A DNA stretch of 64,000 bases. It comes from Acanthornis magna. Its lineage: Eukaryota > Chordata > Aves > Passeriformes > Acanthizidae. Shown in pieces: positions 1 to 9,962 of the stretch. The translations under genes and the position numbers were made by a program. The notes under the pieces are model-generated. The model was not told the origin of the DNA. It saw only the letters and a list, made by a program, of their open reading frames with translations, and did not search any database. Position 1 is the first letter of the stretch. The number at the start of each line of letters is the position of its first letter. The DNA lies in contig JAWUZG010000016.1 of assembly GCA_036785705.1 (NCBI GenBank), positions 124,001-188,000 on the forward strand. The letters are read 5' to 3'.

Positions 1-1371
1 CTCCCCCTCTCTTTTCCTCTTTAGCTGCTCTGCCAGCATCCCCTCTCGCCGGAGCTGGAGCTGGAGAAGGAGGCTGTCCCTGTCAGGAGCTGCAGGGGTG
101 GGGGAGTGCAGGGCAGCAGGACAGGGACTGCGTGGGCAGCTCTTGACCCTGTGCTCTGCCTCTCTTTCCCCGAGCAGGGAGCTGGGGAATGGAGGGCAAG
201 GGGCAAATGGGACCGAGGCCAAAGGCTTCAGCGAAGGAGTTGCCTTCCTCTTACAGACCAATTCAATTAGAAACACCTTAATGGAGTCCTGTTTCATAGC
301 TCCCACTCAGCCAGGCAGCACTAAAGGACATACAGGACTTGCTGCCACGTTACAAGTCAGGGGTCTTCACCCTGGTCCCCAGCAGTTCTCCAGGCAAAAG
401 GAAGGAAAAAATGCCAAATAAATGGGTTGCTGCTAAAGGGCAGGTTTAATAACTCATCTGGAGAGAGGGCAAACCTTTGCTCTGACCTGGCACACCTTCT
501 AACCCCAATACTACTCTGTCCTTAATAACAGAAATAATTGAAATATCAGGAGATGATCAGAGTCCTGACGGATAAAGCAACAAAAACGCCCCTGCTTTTA
601 GATTCTAACTTCTCCTGCCCCTGTGTGCATCAGCAGAGGAATACATACATGTTTGCTGGCTTTGGAGAGTGTCTACTTTTCCCTGTTTAAAGCCCTACAG
701 AAATACTCCAGTCAAGATGAGGAATACCTTGGAAAAATGGGGTTTTTTTGCCTATTGAATATATTCTTGTGTTTTTTTCCCAAAAGATCTTATTAGGCCT
801 TAATATTAAAACAAAACAAAACAAACACTAAACAGCTTAAGGTGGTTTGATAGCAAGCAAAGACATGCAAGAGCTGAGGAAACTGTCTTGTCCAAACTTT
901 TTTCACCCTTCTCCAGACAAATGGCTTCCTTGTGCTCTGCACAGTGCTCGCAGACAAAGTTGCAGTATTATTAGTAAGGTTTATTATAGCATCTCGCCTT
1001 GAATGGCAGCAGCAGAGGAATCCCCACTGGGTGACCCGGGGTGTGGATGAGTGTAGGAACTGTGTGATTCATTGTACACAGCTCAGTGTGAAATATTCAC
1101 AGCAAACTGTTTGGCTGGGGGAGAACGGGGCCTCTTTCTGTCTTAAGGCAGCTCTGACAGAAAGCCTCTGATCTAGCTGGTGTTTCCTGGGGTTGAATTA
1201 TGCTTCATGACCCCATTTCCCAAACACATTTTTACCTTTTAGAAGTGTGTGTACAGTGAGACTGCCTAACGCCCCAACCTTTAAACTGAAGCGCTTAAAA
1301 GGGAAGATAGGTCAGGTAGTGCTATTCCTGTTCCTCAGCTATGCAATCAAATACTTCTAGGACATGGAGTA
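1..1371. other. unassigned non-coding DNA, GC-rich at the left edge
   Basis: No gene is recognised. The first 270 bases are GC-rich. They begin with a pyrimidine tract ending in TTTAG at 24, which resembles a 3' splice site, and are followed by an open frame of about 80 codons from 25 to a TAG near 270. The peptide is low in complexity (rich in Leu, Glu, Gly and Arg) and matches nothing I know, so this is probably chance. A short (AAAAC)3-type run lies at about 808-826. The rest is ordinary AT-rich DNA. Confidence 0.5.
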
Positions 1372-1554
1372 CATAGAATAATGGAACCATAGAATGGTTT
1401 GAGTTAGAAGGGGCCTTTAAGGTCATCTCATTCCACCCCCCTGCCGTGGGCAGGGACACCTCCCACCAAACCACATTGCTCAAAGCCCCATCCAACCTGA
1501 CCTTGAACATTCCCAGGGATGGGGCATCCACAGCTTCTCTGGGCAACATCTACA
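1372..1554 (-). mobile_element. CR1 LINE 3' fragment
   Basis: This is a truncated CR1 non-LTR retrotransposon lying on the minus strand. The left end shows three 8-bp tail units (CATAGAAT, AATGGAAC, CATAGAAT at 1372-1395). They are followed by GGTTTGAGTTAGAAGGGG, the CATCTCATTCCACCCCCCTGC block, and the 'CCCCATCCAACCTGACCTTGAA ... GGGATGGGGCATCCACAG' block of bird CR1 3' ends. It stops near GGGCAACATCTACA, so only about 180 bp of 3' sequence is kept, the usual 5' truncation of CR1. No coding part remains. Divergence from the remembered consensus is modest, so this is one of the younger copies in the window. Confidence 0.93.
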
Positions 1555-3724
1555 GCTTTCATTCATGTGAATGAATTTTCAAATAATTCTCTGACAATAA
1601 TAAGTGTTTCGCTTTGCCTGTATCTTCAGGAGTGATTTCAAACCGGGTTGAGTGTACTCTGGACAGATAAAGTTCACACCAAATCTGCTGCACTCACTCA
1701 GAGCTAAAATCAGTCATTTCATTGCTTAAAAAGACAGGCCTATTGTGAGTACTTGATCATGAAGTTAATGTGTTAATGGTCAGTAATTGATATCACCCCA
1801 GTTTAAAAACAGAAGGTCCAGGTAAGGGGTAGACAGCAATGTGATCAGTCTGATCAGTCTCACATACAACCACCATCAGTACTCACTGCAATGTCCTGAA
1901 AACACAGCACAGCACCCTGGAGACATGCAGTCTGGGGAAGAACCCTGCTCCCAAAGTGGCCTTGCCTGTATCAGCCCAAGGGGAAAAATTTTGGGGTCCC
2001 AGAGATGCTCCTGAGCAGGTCCTGCACTTCCTCCTGATCCCACTGTATTCAGGATGCATGGACCAGACTCTTGCTGTCTCTGTGAGAGACACCAGCAGGA
2101 GCAATGCCACACCCACCACATTCTCCTTTATGGAGAAACGGATGCCTAAGTTGCCCATAATTTCCATGTTGGCAGTTCAGTCATTCCAGCAGTTGTTTTC
2201 CTCTTCTATAAGGTAAAAACACATAAAATTAGTTCTATTTCCCCATACTACAAATCATTAAAGAATGAGACTAAAGCAAAAATGATATCCTGATGGCAGA
2301 GGAGAACACCCAGACAGTCCTTTCCTTTTCTCTGCGACCTCCCTGTCTGCTGTACTGCAAATACTTGTCTCAGGTTGAAGTGCTCCATTTCCTTCCTAAA
2401 ATCTCTTTCTTGTGCTAGTAATCAGGGCAATATAAAACATTCCTTTTAGACCATCTGGAAGCCACAGGAAACATCAATTAACTGCATATATTTGAATCAT
2501 AAGTATATTAGACTAGAAAATTCTACATATTCTAAAAATGAAATCCCATAAAGATTTTAAGCTGTGTAATATTTAATTAAGTGGTGGCCCCAGAGTGTGG
2601 GGAGCAGAATCATGTCCCTGAGCCATGGAGCAGGGTTTGCCACAAACCCACACTAACCAGTCCCCATCAGCAGTGCAGCTATAAAGTTTCTCTCACATAG
2701 TGAGCTCCCTGTCTAGCTGGCACAGCCACATCATAAGCATTTCATTTATAGCCTCTTTTGAAATGCAGAGGATTTTTTTGGATGTCTCCAGCTGAGCTGC
2801 TGAAAAATAAAGGAAGTGTGCTCCCTACTGTCTGGAAGAGCTCTCAGTGGAGCCTGCCGGTTTGATTCAAGCGCACTGGTCTAAAATACCAGCAACAGTT
2901 TAAAATTGAAGCCAAGCCCTTTCTGTGCACGCCTGCAACACGTGAGGATGTCGTGTGCATCAGAGCTCTCAGCTGCAGCCAGCACAGCCACCAGCCAGCA
3001 GCAGCCCCGGGGTGGCCTCATGTTGCAGTGGGAAGGTGAAGAAGAAGGAATCATGCCATTCCCACCCTTCCTGCAGGGAGCATTGGCTTTAGCTTTGCTT
3101 GATGACCTCGAGCAGGTCGCCGTGCCTCGCTTTGCCCTTCCCTGCGACCAAAGCAGGATTTGAATGCTGTCGCTTGAGCAGAATTCCACGATCACTCCTG
3201 GAGCTCTGACTGTGAGCTGGCTGCTCTATAGGAGCACAGAGATTTCCCTGTGAGCAGGGAAATCCTGGGCAGCGCAGGACCCAGCACACGAGTTACTGAT
3301 TGCAGCATTCCCTGGCTCTCTGGAGAGCGGGAGAGATCTGCAGGACTGACCACTCCACCACCACTTCCCTGGCAAAGCCTTCAGAGCTCTGCTCTGGGCA
3401 TGAAATGGATAATAAAAAGGCACTGAAGTGGACACTGGATTTGCTGTGTCCTGCCCAATTCACCTGACACTGCCCTGTTCAAAAGCAGGGTGAAAAGTCA
3501 CCTCTGTTTGGGTTTCATTTCGCTCAGCAGCAAACCACAAGGCACTTTAGTTATTGTTATGGAAACTGTATGGTGGATAAGGAGTTGGCTAAGGGGATGT
3601 GGCAATGGCTGATGTTAAGGTGAGAAATATGTCAGAGAATAGGTTGTTAATGGAGATCATCAGAGGTAATAATGACTAATATTTGCATTAGTGAACTGAA
3701 ATAAATATTAAGGACATCATTAAA
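1555..3724. other. unassigned non-coding DNA
   Basis: No gene or large repeat is seen. An 18-base perfect inverted repeat (TTCATTCA-TG-TGAATGAA) lies at 1558-1575, just beyond the CR1. GATCAGTCT occurs twice in tandem at about 1842-1859. Between 1876 and 3435 there are short open frames on both strands, none with recognisable protein character. Confidence 0.5.
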
Positions 3725-4062
3725 GGCATCTGCTGATGACACAAAGGTAGGAGGCATCATCCATGGAGAAAAGAATTAGGGATGCCGTATGAGAAAAACT
3801 CTGTGAATTTAAGAAACTGGAGTATTAATAAAAGTACTATGAAATTCACAGTACATAATTCACAGTGCAATGTTCAGGGTCTCGCAATGAGGAACTGATG
3901 ACAAAACCTTTTCTATAAGCTGGGAACTCGTTTGCTAGAAGTGAGTGAAGCAGATAAAGACCTGTGCATATGAGGTGATTATGGGATGATTACATGCTGC
4001 CAACGTGATGTAGCTGTGTAAAAAGAAAATGTGGTCTTAAGCGGTGTCAGGAGAGACACTGA
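3725..4062 (+). mobile_element. old CR1-type LINE, reverse-transcriptase fragment
   Basis: This is a decayed internal piece of a CR1-clade LINE. The frame starting near 3726 reads ASADDTKVGG; the two aspartates (codons at 3735-3740) are the catalytic pair of the reverse-transcriptase motif that CR1 elements show as 'ADDTK'. Downstream text still follows the element: 'CTATAAGCTGGGAACTCGT', then 'GAAGTGAG..GAAGCAGATAAAGACCTG', then 'CCAACGTGATGTAGCTGTG', then the 'TGGTCTTAAGCGGTGTCAGGAGAG' block. Many stops and indels break the frame. It is much older than the copy at 1372 and belongs with the long-lived CR1 lineages seen in birds, turtles and crocodilians. It ends where the CpG-rich block starts. 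Confidence 0.82.
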
Positions 4063-4080
4063 GTGTTGTACAAACTGACA

Positions 4081-4680
4081 GTAAAACGTCACCCCCGTGG
4101 TACGCGACAGACCCTGATGGAGACAGATGAACTGCGCTGGGAGCGATGCAGCGATCGAGGGGGAGGAAAGTGTGCTCTAAAGGGAGGCTCTGAGCATCTT
4201 CCTTCGCACAGCCTGGGGCGATGAAGGCAATGCGGCTCTCTCTGGACATAACCCAGGCTCCCCATGGCAGCGACCGAGGGGACCCGTGTTGTTCCGAGAG
4301 AGAACGGGGGCAAAGCCAGTAGTGAAGTGAAGCTGAAAGCCAGGGGGTCAGAGCTCGGGAATGATGCTCCGGCAGCAGGAGAGGAAAGGCGGTGCTGGAG
4401 TGCCATCGCCTGTCCCTTCACAGCACTGCAGGGATCTCGGGAGCAGCAGCGGCGCTGCCAGGGTCGGACGGGACTCCTTAGGCAGTCGGGGGAAAAAGAA
4501 TCCGTGCGTGCTGTGCTTTGTACCAGAGCAGGGCAGCACGTCCTGGCTGTCACCTGGAAGCACAGCTGGATGCGCAGCTGTGCCAGGGGGACACGCAGAG
4601 GGGACAGAGGGACAGCGCAAGAGGGACTCCTCCAAGAGGCCTCTGCTGACAGCTGGAAGGATCTGTATCGTGTTCCGAAT
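4081..4680. promoter_or_regulatory. CpG-island-like block
   Basis: I count 34 CpG dinucleotides in these 600 bases, with G+C well above half. The estimated observed/expected CpG ratio is about 0.7-0.8, while flanking kilobases often have almost none. That fits a CpG island, which in birds usually marks a transcription start, or a recently inserted GC-rich sequence not yet depleted of CpG. No TATA box, known first exon or LTR structure is recognised. Long open frames run through it on both strands (from 4264 and 4361 forward, and the reverse of 4348-4769). They are helped by the stop-poor repeat that follows and are not evidence of a gene. Confidence 0.5.
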
Positions 4681-4717
4681 GCTGCAGAGAGAAATAATAG
4701 CAAAATACCTACAACCT

Positions 4718-4799
4718 CCACCAAAACCAAACAAACCAACCAAAAAAACCAAACCAAACAAACAAACAAACAAAAAAAAAAACCAAAAAAAAGAAAAAC
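4718..4799. repeat. A/C-only low-complexity tract
   Basis: Bases 4718-4792 contain only A and C, mainly AAAC, AAACC and poly-A units. This tract joins the CpG-rich block to the purine array. It could be the decayed tail of an insertion or an older microsatellite; the sequence does not say which. Confidence 0.85.
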
Positions 4800-4807
4800 G
4801 GGGGAGA

Positions 4808-4873
4808 GGGAAAGGGAAAGGGAAAGGGAAAGGGAAAGGGAAAGGGAAAGGGAAAGGGAAAGGGAAAGGGAAA
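4808..4873 (+). repeat. (GGGAAA)11 microsatellite
   Basis: Eleven perfect 6-bp units run from 4808 to 4873 and are followed by six G (4874-4879). Runs of three G with three-base loops fit the intramolecular G-quadruplex pattern on the plus strand. This is the first block of the compound purine array. Confidence 0.97.
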
Positions 4874-4886
4874 GGGGGGAACGAAA

Positions 4887-4922
4887 GGGGATGGGGATGG
4901 GGATGGGGATGGGGATGGGGAT
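4887..4922 (+). repeat. (GGGGAT)6 microsatellite
   Basis: Six perfect 6-bp units are followed by seven G (4923-4929). With runs of four G separated by two bases it is a strong G-quadruplex candidate, and it looks like, but is not, a telomere-type repeat. It is separated from the preceding (GGGAAA)n by the short linker at 4880-4886. Confidence 0.97.
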
Positions 4923-4926
4923 GGGG

Positions 4927-4966
4927 GGGAAGGGAAGGGAAGGGAAGGGAAGGGAAGGGAAGGGAA
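4927..4966 (+). repeat. (GGGAA)8 microsatellite
   Basis: Eight perfect 5-bp units arise directly out of the G run that ends the GGGGAT block and pass without a break into GGAAA units. The unit differs from the next block by a single G/A change, suggesting stepwise replacement of the unit during expansion. Confidence 0.97.
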
Positions 4967-5146
4967 GGAAAGGAAAGGAAAGGAAAGGAAAGGAAAGGAA
5001 AGGAAAGGAAAGGAAAGGAAAGGAAAGGAAAGGAAAGGAAAGGAAAGGAAAGGAAAGGAAAGGAAAGGAAAGGAAAGGAAAGGAAAGGAAAGGAAAGGAA
5101 AGGAAAGGAAAGGAAAGGAAAGGAAAGGAAAGGAAAGGAAAGGAAA
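4967..5146 (+). repeat. (GGAAA)36 microsatellite
   Basis: Thirty-six perfect 5-bp units (180 bp) end at GGGG at 5147-5150. With the upstream GGGAA block this makes 228 consecutive purines (4923-5150), a mirror-symmetric purine/pyrimidine tract of the type known to form triplex (H-) DNA. The lack of any interruption argues for recent expansion, or for collapse or polishing effects in the assembly. Confidence 0.97.
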
Positions 5147-5150
5147 GGGG

Positions 5151-6711
5151 TGAATAAGCTCAAGTCTGTTCCTATCTCTGACATCAACTTCACCACACAG
5201 TGTCTGAGCTCACTGGTTTGCAGCAGACCTTCTCACACCGGAGCTTGTCACCTTTTGCTCTGATAGTGGGGATAGCGCAGAAAGAGTGTCTTCCTGCCAC
5301 TCATCCCGTCCATCGTTATCTTACATGAGGCTTCGTGTTAAAGAAAGACTGCAAACATTTTCACTTGAAGTACATGCTTTGGCTCATTAATCCTCAACAG
5401 TATTGATTTTCTGTCGTGTTTTTTTCAGTTAATTGTTCCAAATGGAGAGGAGCTGCCAAGGCTGCAGTGCTGATATGTATCCCCCTAACCACACACCTCA
5501 GGAGAGGATGGAAAGTCCATTTTTAAGCTACTAAGTGTAGCTGTAACTCAAGTCAAAGCCAGCTGTCTCTGTTTAGCATTTGCAATCGTTTTTTCAATGT
5601 AGGTTGATGTTAGGGCCTGCCAGCATCTGCAGCAGTGCTGCCAGCAGCTTATTAACAGGCCAATTGCCAATTGCTCAACATTGTCATGTTACACCAGAGC
5701 CTAAAAGTCTCTGCAATCAGAGCATCCATTTTCAACATCCTTTGCATATATTTATGATATTTTCTTCTTATATTTTCTTATTTTCTTCTGCCCTGCTACT
5801 CCTCTGTTAAATACTCCATCAACCATTTGTTGAAAAAAAGCATTAAGACTAAAGAGAACTCAGTACCACATTTCTGAAAGCAAACCCATATGAGATGGAT
5901 CCTTACCTAGCATTGTCACCAAGCTGGTGTGACAGGAGTGCCCACCCCAGGAAGAGCTTTGTGGGGTGTGCCAGGTGAGCAGATCAAGTCCCCCAAGACC
6001 CCAGGTCCTGTCACACTGCATACAGCACCGACAGCCCTGGGGAGGATGAAATGGAGGAGTGAGGGAATATGTCCCTCCTCGCAAAAATCATCAGAAGCCT
6101 GGAATGTTAAAAAACTCACAATGGCAGGCAGGGCCAGGCCATGAAAGGCTGCTGTGTGAGGCTGTCCTTCAGTGAGCAGGCAGCTGGCAGGAGCAGTGGC
6201 AGTGCTGGGACACATCAGGATGCTTTTGGTACCTTGAGTGCCCAGCCCTCACTGCAGCTGGTGAGTGAGTGCTGGTTTTCAGAGCTGAAATGCTGTCCGG
6301 CAGGTCTGTGGGAAAGAAGGGACAGCATTTCTCAGCTTTTGCTCTGCATTCATGGCCAGGGCTCATGCTGGAAGTTTCTGGCTCCCTCTGAGCACAGCCA
6401 GTGCCTGTACTCCTGCCTGTCCACCATCCCTGCTATTGCTTCTCCTGCCCTCTGCAGCCCCTCCTGCCCTGCCCACCGGGACAAACACCGCACAAGTTCT
6501 GCTGCTCGCGACAAAAAGTGCCATTTGAAAAACAAAACACAAAAACCCCGTGAAGTGGCCACCTCACACCAAGGGCACCTAGACTCCCTGAGCGTGAGAG
6601 GACTCCCAGGTCTTTGAGTGTGCCATCATAACATGGCATCCTCAGTGCCAAACCCCCATCTCTGTTGGAGCATCCCATGGCGCCGTGCCCATCTCTGCAC
6701 CGTGAGGTGAG
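5151..6711. other. unassigned non-coding DNA
   Basis: No gene is recognised. From about 5900 the stretch becomes GC-rich but stays poor in CpG. Open frames of 60-160 codons on both strands (for example 6141-6617 forward, 6433-6834 reverse) overlap one another and have no recognisable domain. Confidence 0.5.
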
Positions 6712-6807
6712 GGAGAACAGCTCTGGTGTCCTCAGGGGAGGAAGGCCTGGGTGTCTGCAGGAGAACAGCCCTGATGGCCTGACAGGAGGGAGGGCTGCAT
6801 GTCTCCA
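6712..6807. repeat. 48-bp tandem duplication (two copies)
   Basis: Unit A is 6712-6759 and unit B is 6760-6807. Both begin GGAGAACAGC and end GTCTGCA or GTCTCCA. I count 37 of 48 matches and no gaps, and a third copy starts at 6808 but breaks off after about 7 bases. Because 48 is a multiple of three, the reverse-strand open frame over the repeat shows a 16-residue repeat, which explains its length. Probably an old two-copy minisatellite. Confidence 0.85.
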
Positions 6808-9800
6808 GGAGAAGCACGTGCCTCCCTTAGACATTAATTAAGCATTGCCTCCTGTGCCGTATGCCACAGATAATTGCCCTTAATTTCACATGCTTATGCA
6901 AAGGAGAGGTAATGACTCCAGGGCCTTTGTTACCTGCCAAGGGCCTCATTACTGTCAGGGGATGCAGCCCTGGGCGGGTGGCTGTGGTGCACCATGGCAG
7001 TACACCCTGATGGGCCCCACTCTGCACATCCTCCCCTTTCCCCATGGCTGTTTGGGGCCTGATGGTGTCAAATCACCCCTCATGAGCTCCTGCTGGGACA
7101 TCAGCCCTGGAAAGAAAGCAAGGATTTGCCAGCAGGCCTCTGTCTGGAGCCGCCAGAGTCAGAGTGGGATGTTTTCAGTCAGAGAGCAGAGAGCTTTCTC
7201 CAAACATCCCAAAAGAACCACCTCTGGTGGTGAGGGGAGAGGGCTGCAGGACATCCCTTCCAAGGACGTGTGCCAAGTCCACGGGGAAAGGGCTCCACAC
7301 ATTTGTTCATGGTCTTGAAGGTGTAAGAGACCACACAGCAACCCCCCCCTTATCTCACCTGAGTGAAAACACCTCACAGATATGGACCTAAGGCATCAGC
7401 ACTGCTCCACACACCTCATCCTTCTGGGTCTCTCATAAGAGATTTGATACACCCCAGCAAAACCAGAAATGAGACGAATTCAGATTTTCCACACTCCTTA
7501 AATCCTTTTCTCCATCTGTTAGTCACCTTTTATAACCAACCATCCTCTCCACCCTACCAGGCATTCTTTTTGATCCCTTTCCTTCACAGCAGCCCCACGC
7601 TCCCTTCCAGCTCTTACCTCTTTTGTGAACCTTGAGTTATGCTCCGGCCATCGGAACGGGTTGGGAAACAGGAAACTAGAGATGCTCCACTGGTAGTTTT
7701 CTCAAGTTTAGTTCCTCTGCCTAAGCTAGAAGAACCATTCTTTACTGTATTTCTGGCTCATCTGAATGATAACTCAAGCATACAGAAATCCTTTCCTGGA
7801 GACTTTCTGCTCCCTTCTTGCTTGTGATGGCTCAGGAAGTTCCTGAGCCAGAAATGGCTTCTTTGTGATAGGACTCATCTACCAGGGACTGTTACTTATT
7901 TGCTAAGTCTGTGAGAGAGCAGGCAAAGAGGTTAAAAACACATTGAAATACTCTTTAATGGGACTTTTTATTGTCTTTTGTCTGAAGGTGTATCATGTTA
8001 GTAAGGTGTAACGTGTTAGGAGGTAATTGGGTCTTACCTGCCACAGAGAACAGAGAAAAAGCCTCAGTCACAAGGTGAAATAATACACAGAAATTGGCAA
8101 CCAGACATGTTTACTACAGAAGGGATACAGTTGTGCAATATCTGGTCAAAGAATTGGGATCTTTCTGCAGCCCACGTTTACAGCTCAGCCCAAGTTGCTG
8201 AGATCTGTGGCTCTGATCCAGCAAAGTGCATATTTATCTCTCAGCATGCGAGTAATCCCATTCACTTCATTTGTACCACTTACACACTTCAAGATAAACA
8301 AATATTTGTGTGACTTGTCGGGTGTGGCTCTCACTGAGTGAGAAGGAAAGAAAGAGAGGTGATTAAGCAGTTCCATGGGGAAGAATGTTTTGAGATTTTT
8401 TGTCTTCTTCATCCTTGCAAAGGATGCTGTATGAATTAGAACCCCAGTAAATGCTCCGTTAGTGTTCGTGGATACTGCCACTGAGTCTATTTCGGCTGAT
8501 AGTGACAGGAGTCTTTGGAGATTGTTTTTTTAAAAAAAAAAAATCTGCAGAGTTATGTTTCTTCTAGTTAAATAGATCTCAAGGCTGGCAGAAGTCTTCA
8601 TGGGTGCTTTTCATGGTGTTCTGTCACTCTTATAATTAAGTGAACCCCCTTTTTGAGCTCTGCAAGAGCGTGCTGAGCTGGTCCTTGTAAAATGAGGATT
8701 TTTTAATGTGTTAATATAGGTGCCAGTGTTCACACAGCTGTAGCTGGTGTGTGCGTGTTTATGCAGATCAGTATTTTGGGCTGGGAGAAGCCTCTGCTGG
8801 CTGCACACTTGATCTCCCTGCTGAAATGAATGACGTGAAGTGCTGTAAGACACATTATTCCCGTTCTTGCCCCAGGCTGAGCTTGCCAGTGCTCACGTTA
8901 CAGGGACATCACTTGACCCATCTCCGCTTACGACGTGCACACAAAATACACTTCATGATTTTACTACAGGGTGTATGATGTGCCTCCACGGGCCAGCCTA
9001 TCATCTTTCATAAATTCCAAAAAGAACAACACCTTCTGGCCGGCAGCCAACATAAGGACTGCTGGGGAATCTGATATTTGTTTTATGTTTATATCAGGAG
9101 GAGTCAAGCTCTGATAGATCTCCTATCACTTCACTCAAGTTTCTTGCTCTGGGTTATGGAATGAGAAGTCAGTTGCTCCAAACAAAGCTCTGTAAACTTA
9201 CAGAAGCCAGTAAACTCAGAACACACCAAAGAATTACTAGAAATCTCCTTTCTCAATTGGTCTTTGTGCTTATAACTGAATATTATCTCTTTTACTTTCC
9301 CATTTTCTCATTTCAGGGAAAATAAAAAAAAAATATATAAAACCAGATTTTTATATGTTTTGTATTCAATTTGTGTGACAGAGTTCATTGCAGAAGCTTG
9401 TTGGGATCTCCTGACTTCTGTTTCATCTGGAAAGGTTCTTTACACTCTTTGCAATTTGCAATTTAGTTTTTCTCCATAGCTACACCATTTCTTGGTGTCT
9501 GCCCTAAAGACTAGGAAAGAATGCAAGACAGCTATATCCAGATAATAGCTTTGCTATCTACTGCAGCTGCAGCTGGCATAATAAGAAGTGATTTCTTCTG
9601 GGGTACATAAGTTAATTTTTCTCCAAGAGCTCAATGATGTACAATTAAATTCACCATTTAATGAGACAGAGAAATGTCATATCATTCTCATGAATTAGAA
9701 AGGTATAAAGCACTTCCCAGTGGGCCAAGTCAGACTTATCAAATTTTAAATTAACCATCATTACAGTTCAGAAATTACCACAGATTGTTCTTCCAAGACC

Positions 9801-9917
9801 TGTTAAAGTGAAGATTTAAAAGATCACATAAATAATACCATGTGCACAGTTTTAGCCCCCAAATTTTAGGCCAATAGAAGGCCTTGGATGAAGTCTAAGT
9901 AGGTACGTGGGCCGTAA
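6808..9917. other. unassigned non-coding DNA
   Basis: GC-rich until about 7350, then AT-rich. No gene or transposon is recognised. A T7/A12 run lies at about 8525-8543, flanked by AGATT and AATCT. The perfect palindrome at 7828-7850 is listed separately. Confidence 0.5.
7828..7850. repeat. perfect 23-bp palindrome
   Basis: TGGCTCAGGAA (7828-7838), a single G, then TTCCTGAGCCA (7840-7850) form an exact inverted repeat with a one-base centre. The middle contains AGGAAGT, the core of ETS-family sites, on both strands with one shared base. It could be a paired transcription-factor site or a chance palindrome. Confidence 0.9.
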
Positions 9918-9962
9918 GTGAAATGCAAAACCCCAATCGCTGTCAATGGAGCCAAAATTCCA
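9918..9962. repeat. old hairpin-type short repeat (TCAATGG family), copy 1
   Basis: The text 'GCAAAACCCCAATCGC' then 'TGTCAATGGAGCCAAAATTCC' resembles a short palindromic repeat I remember from bird, turtle and crocodilian DNA. That repeat reads roughly 'CAAAACTCCCATTGACTTC', then 'AATGGGGCCAGGATTTCAC'. It is probably a relic of a hairpin-shaped transposon. I am not certain of its name, and only one arm plus the centre is clear here. Confidence 0.45.

Noticed and set aside
1..270. Splice-acceptor-like start followed by an 80-codon frame
   Set aside because: Low-complexity peptide, no matching 5' splice site, and the left context is cut off by the window edge.
4081..4717. GC-rich block as an endogenous retrovirus LTR
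   Set aside because: No TG...CA ends, poly(A) signal, target-site duplication, primer-binding site or paired copy could be seen.
4887..4922. GGGGAT repeats as an interstitial telomere
   Set aside because: The vertebrate telomere unit is TTAGGG; this unit is different and belongs to the local purine array.
4264..5263. Open frames of 282-300 codons on both strands, longest in the window
   Set aside because: They exist because the purine array has almost no stop codons in either direction. Half of each product is repeat, and the upstream parts match no family.
6141..6834. 158-codon forward and 133-codon reverse open frames
   Set aside because: They overlap on opposite strands in GC-rich DNA, have no domains, and the reverse one is partly a translated tandem duplication.
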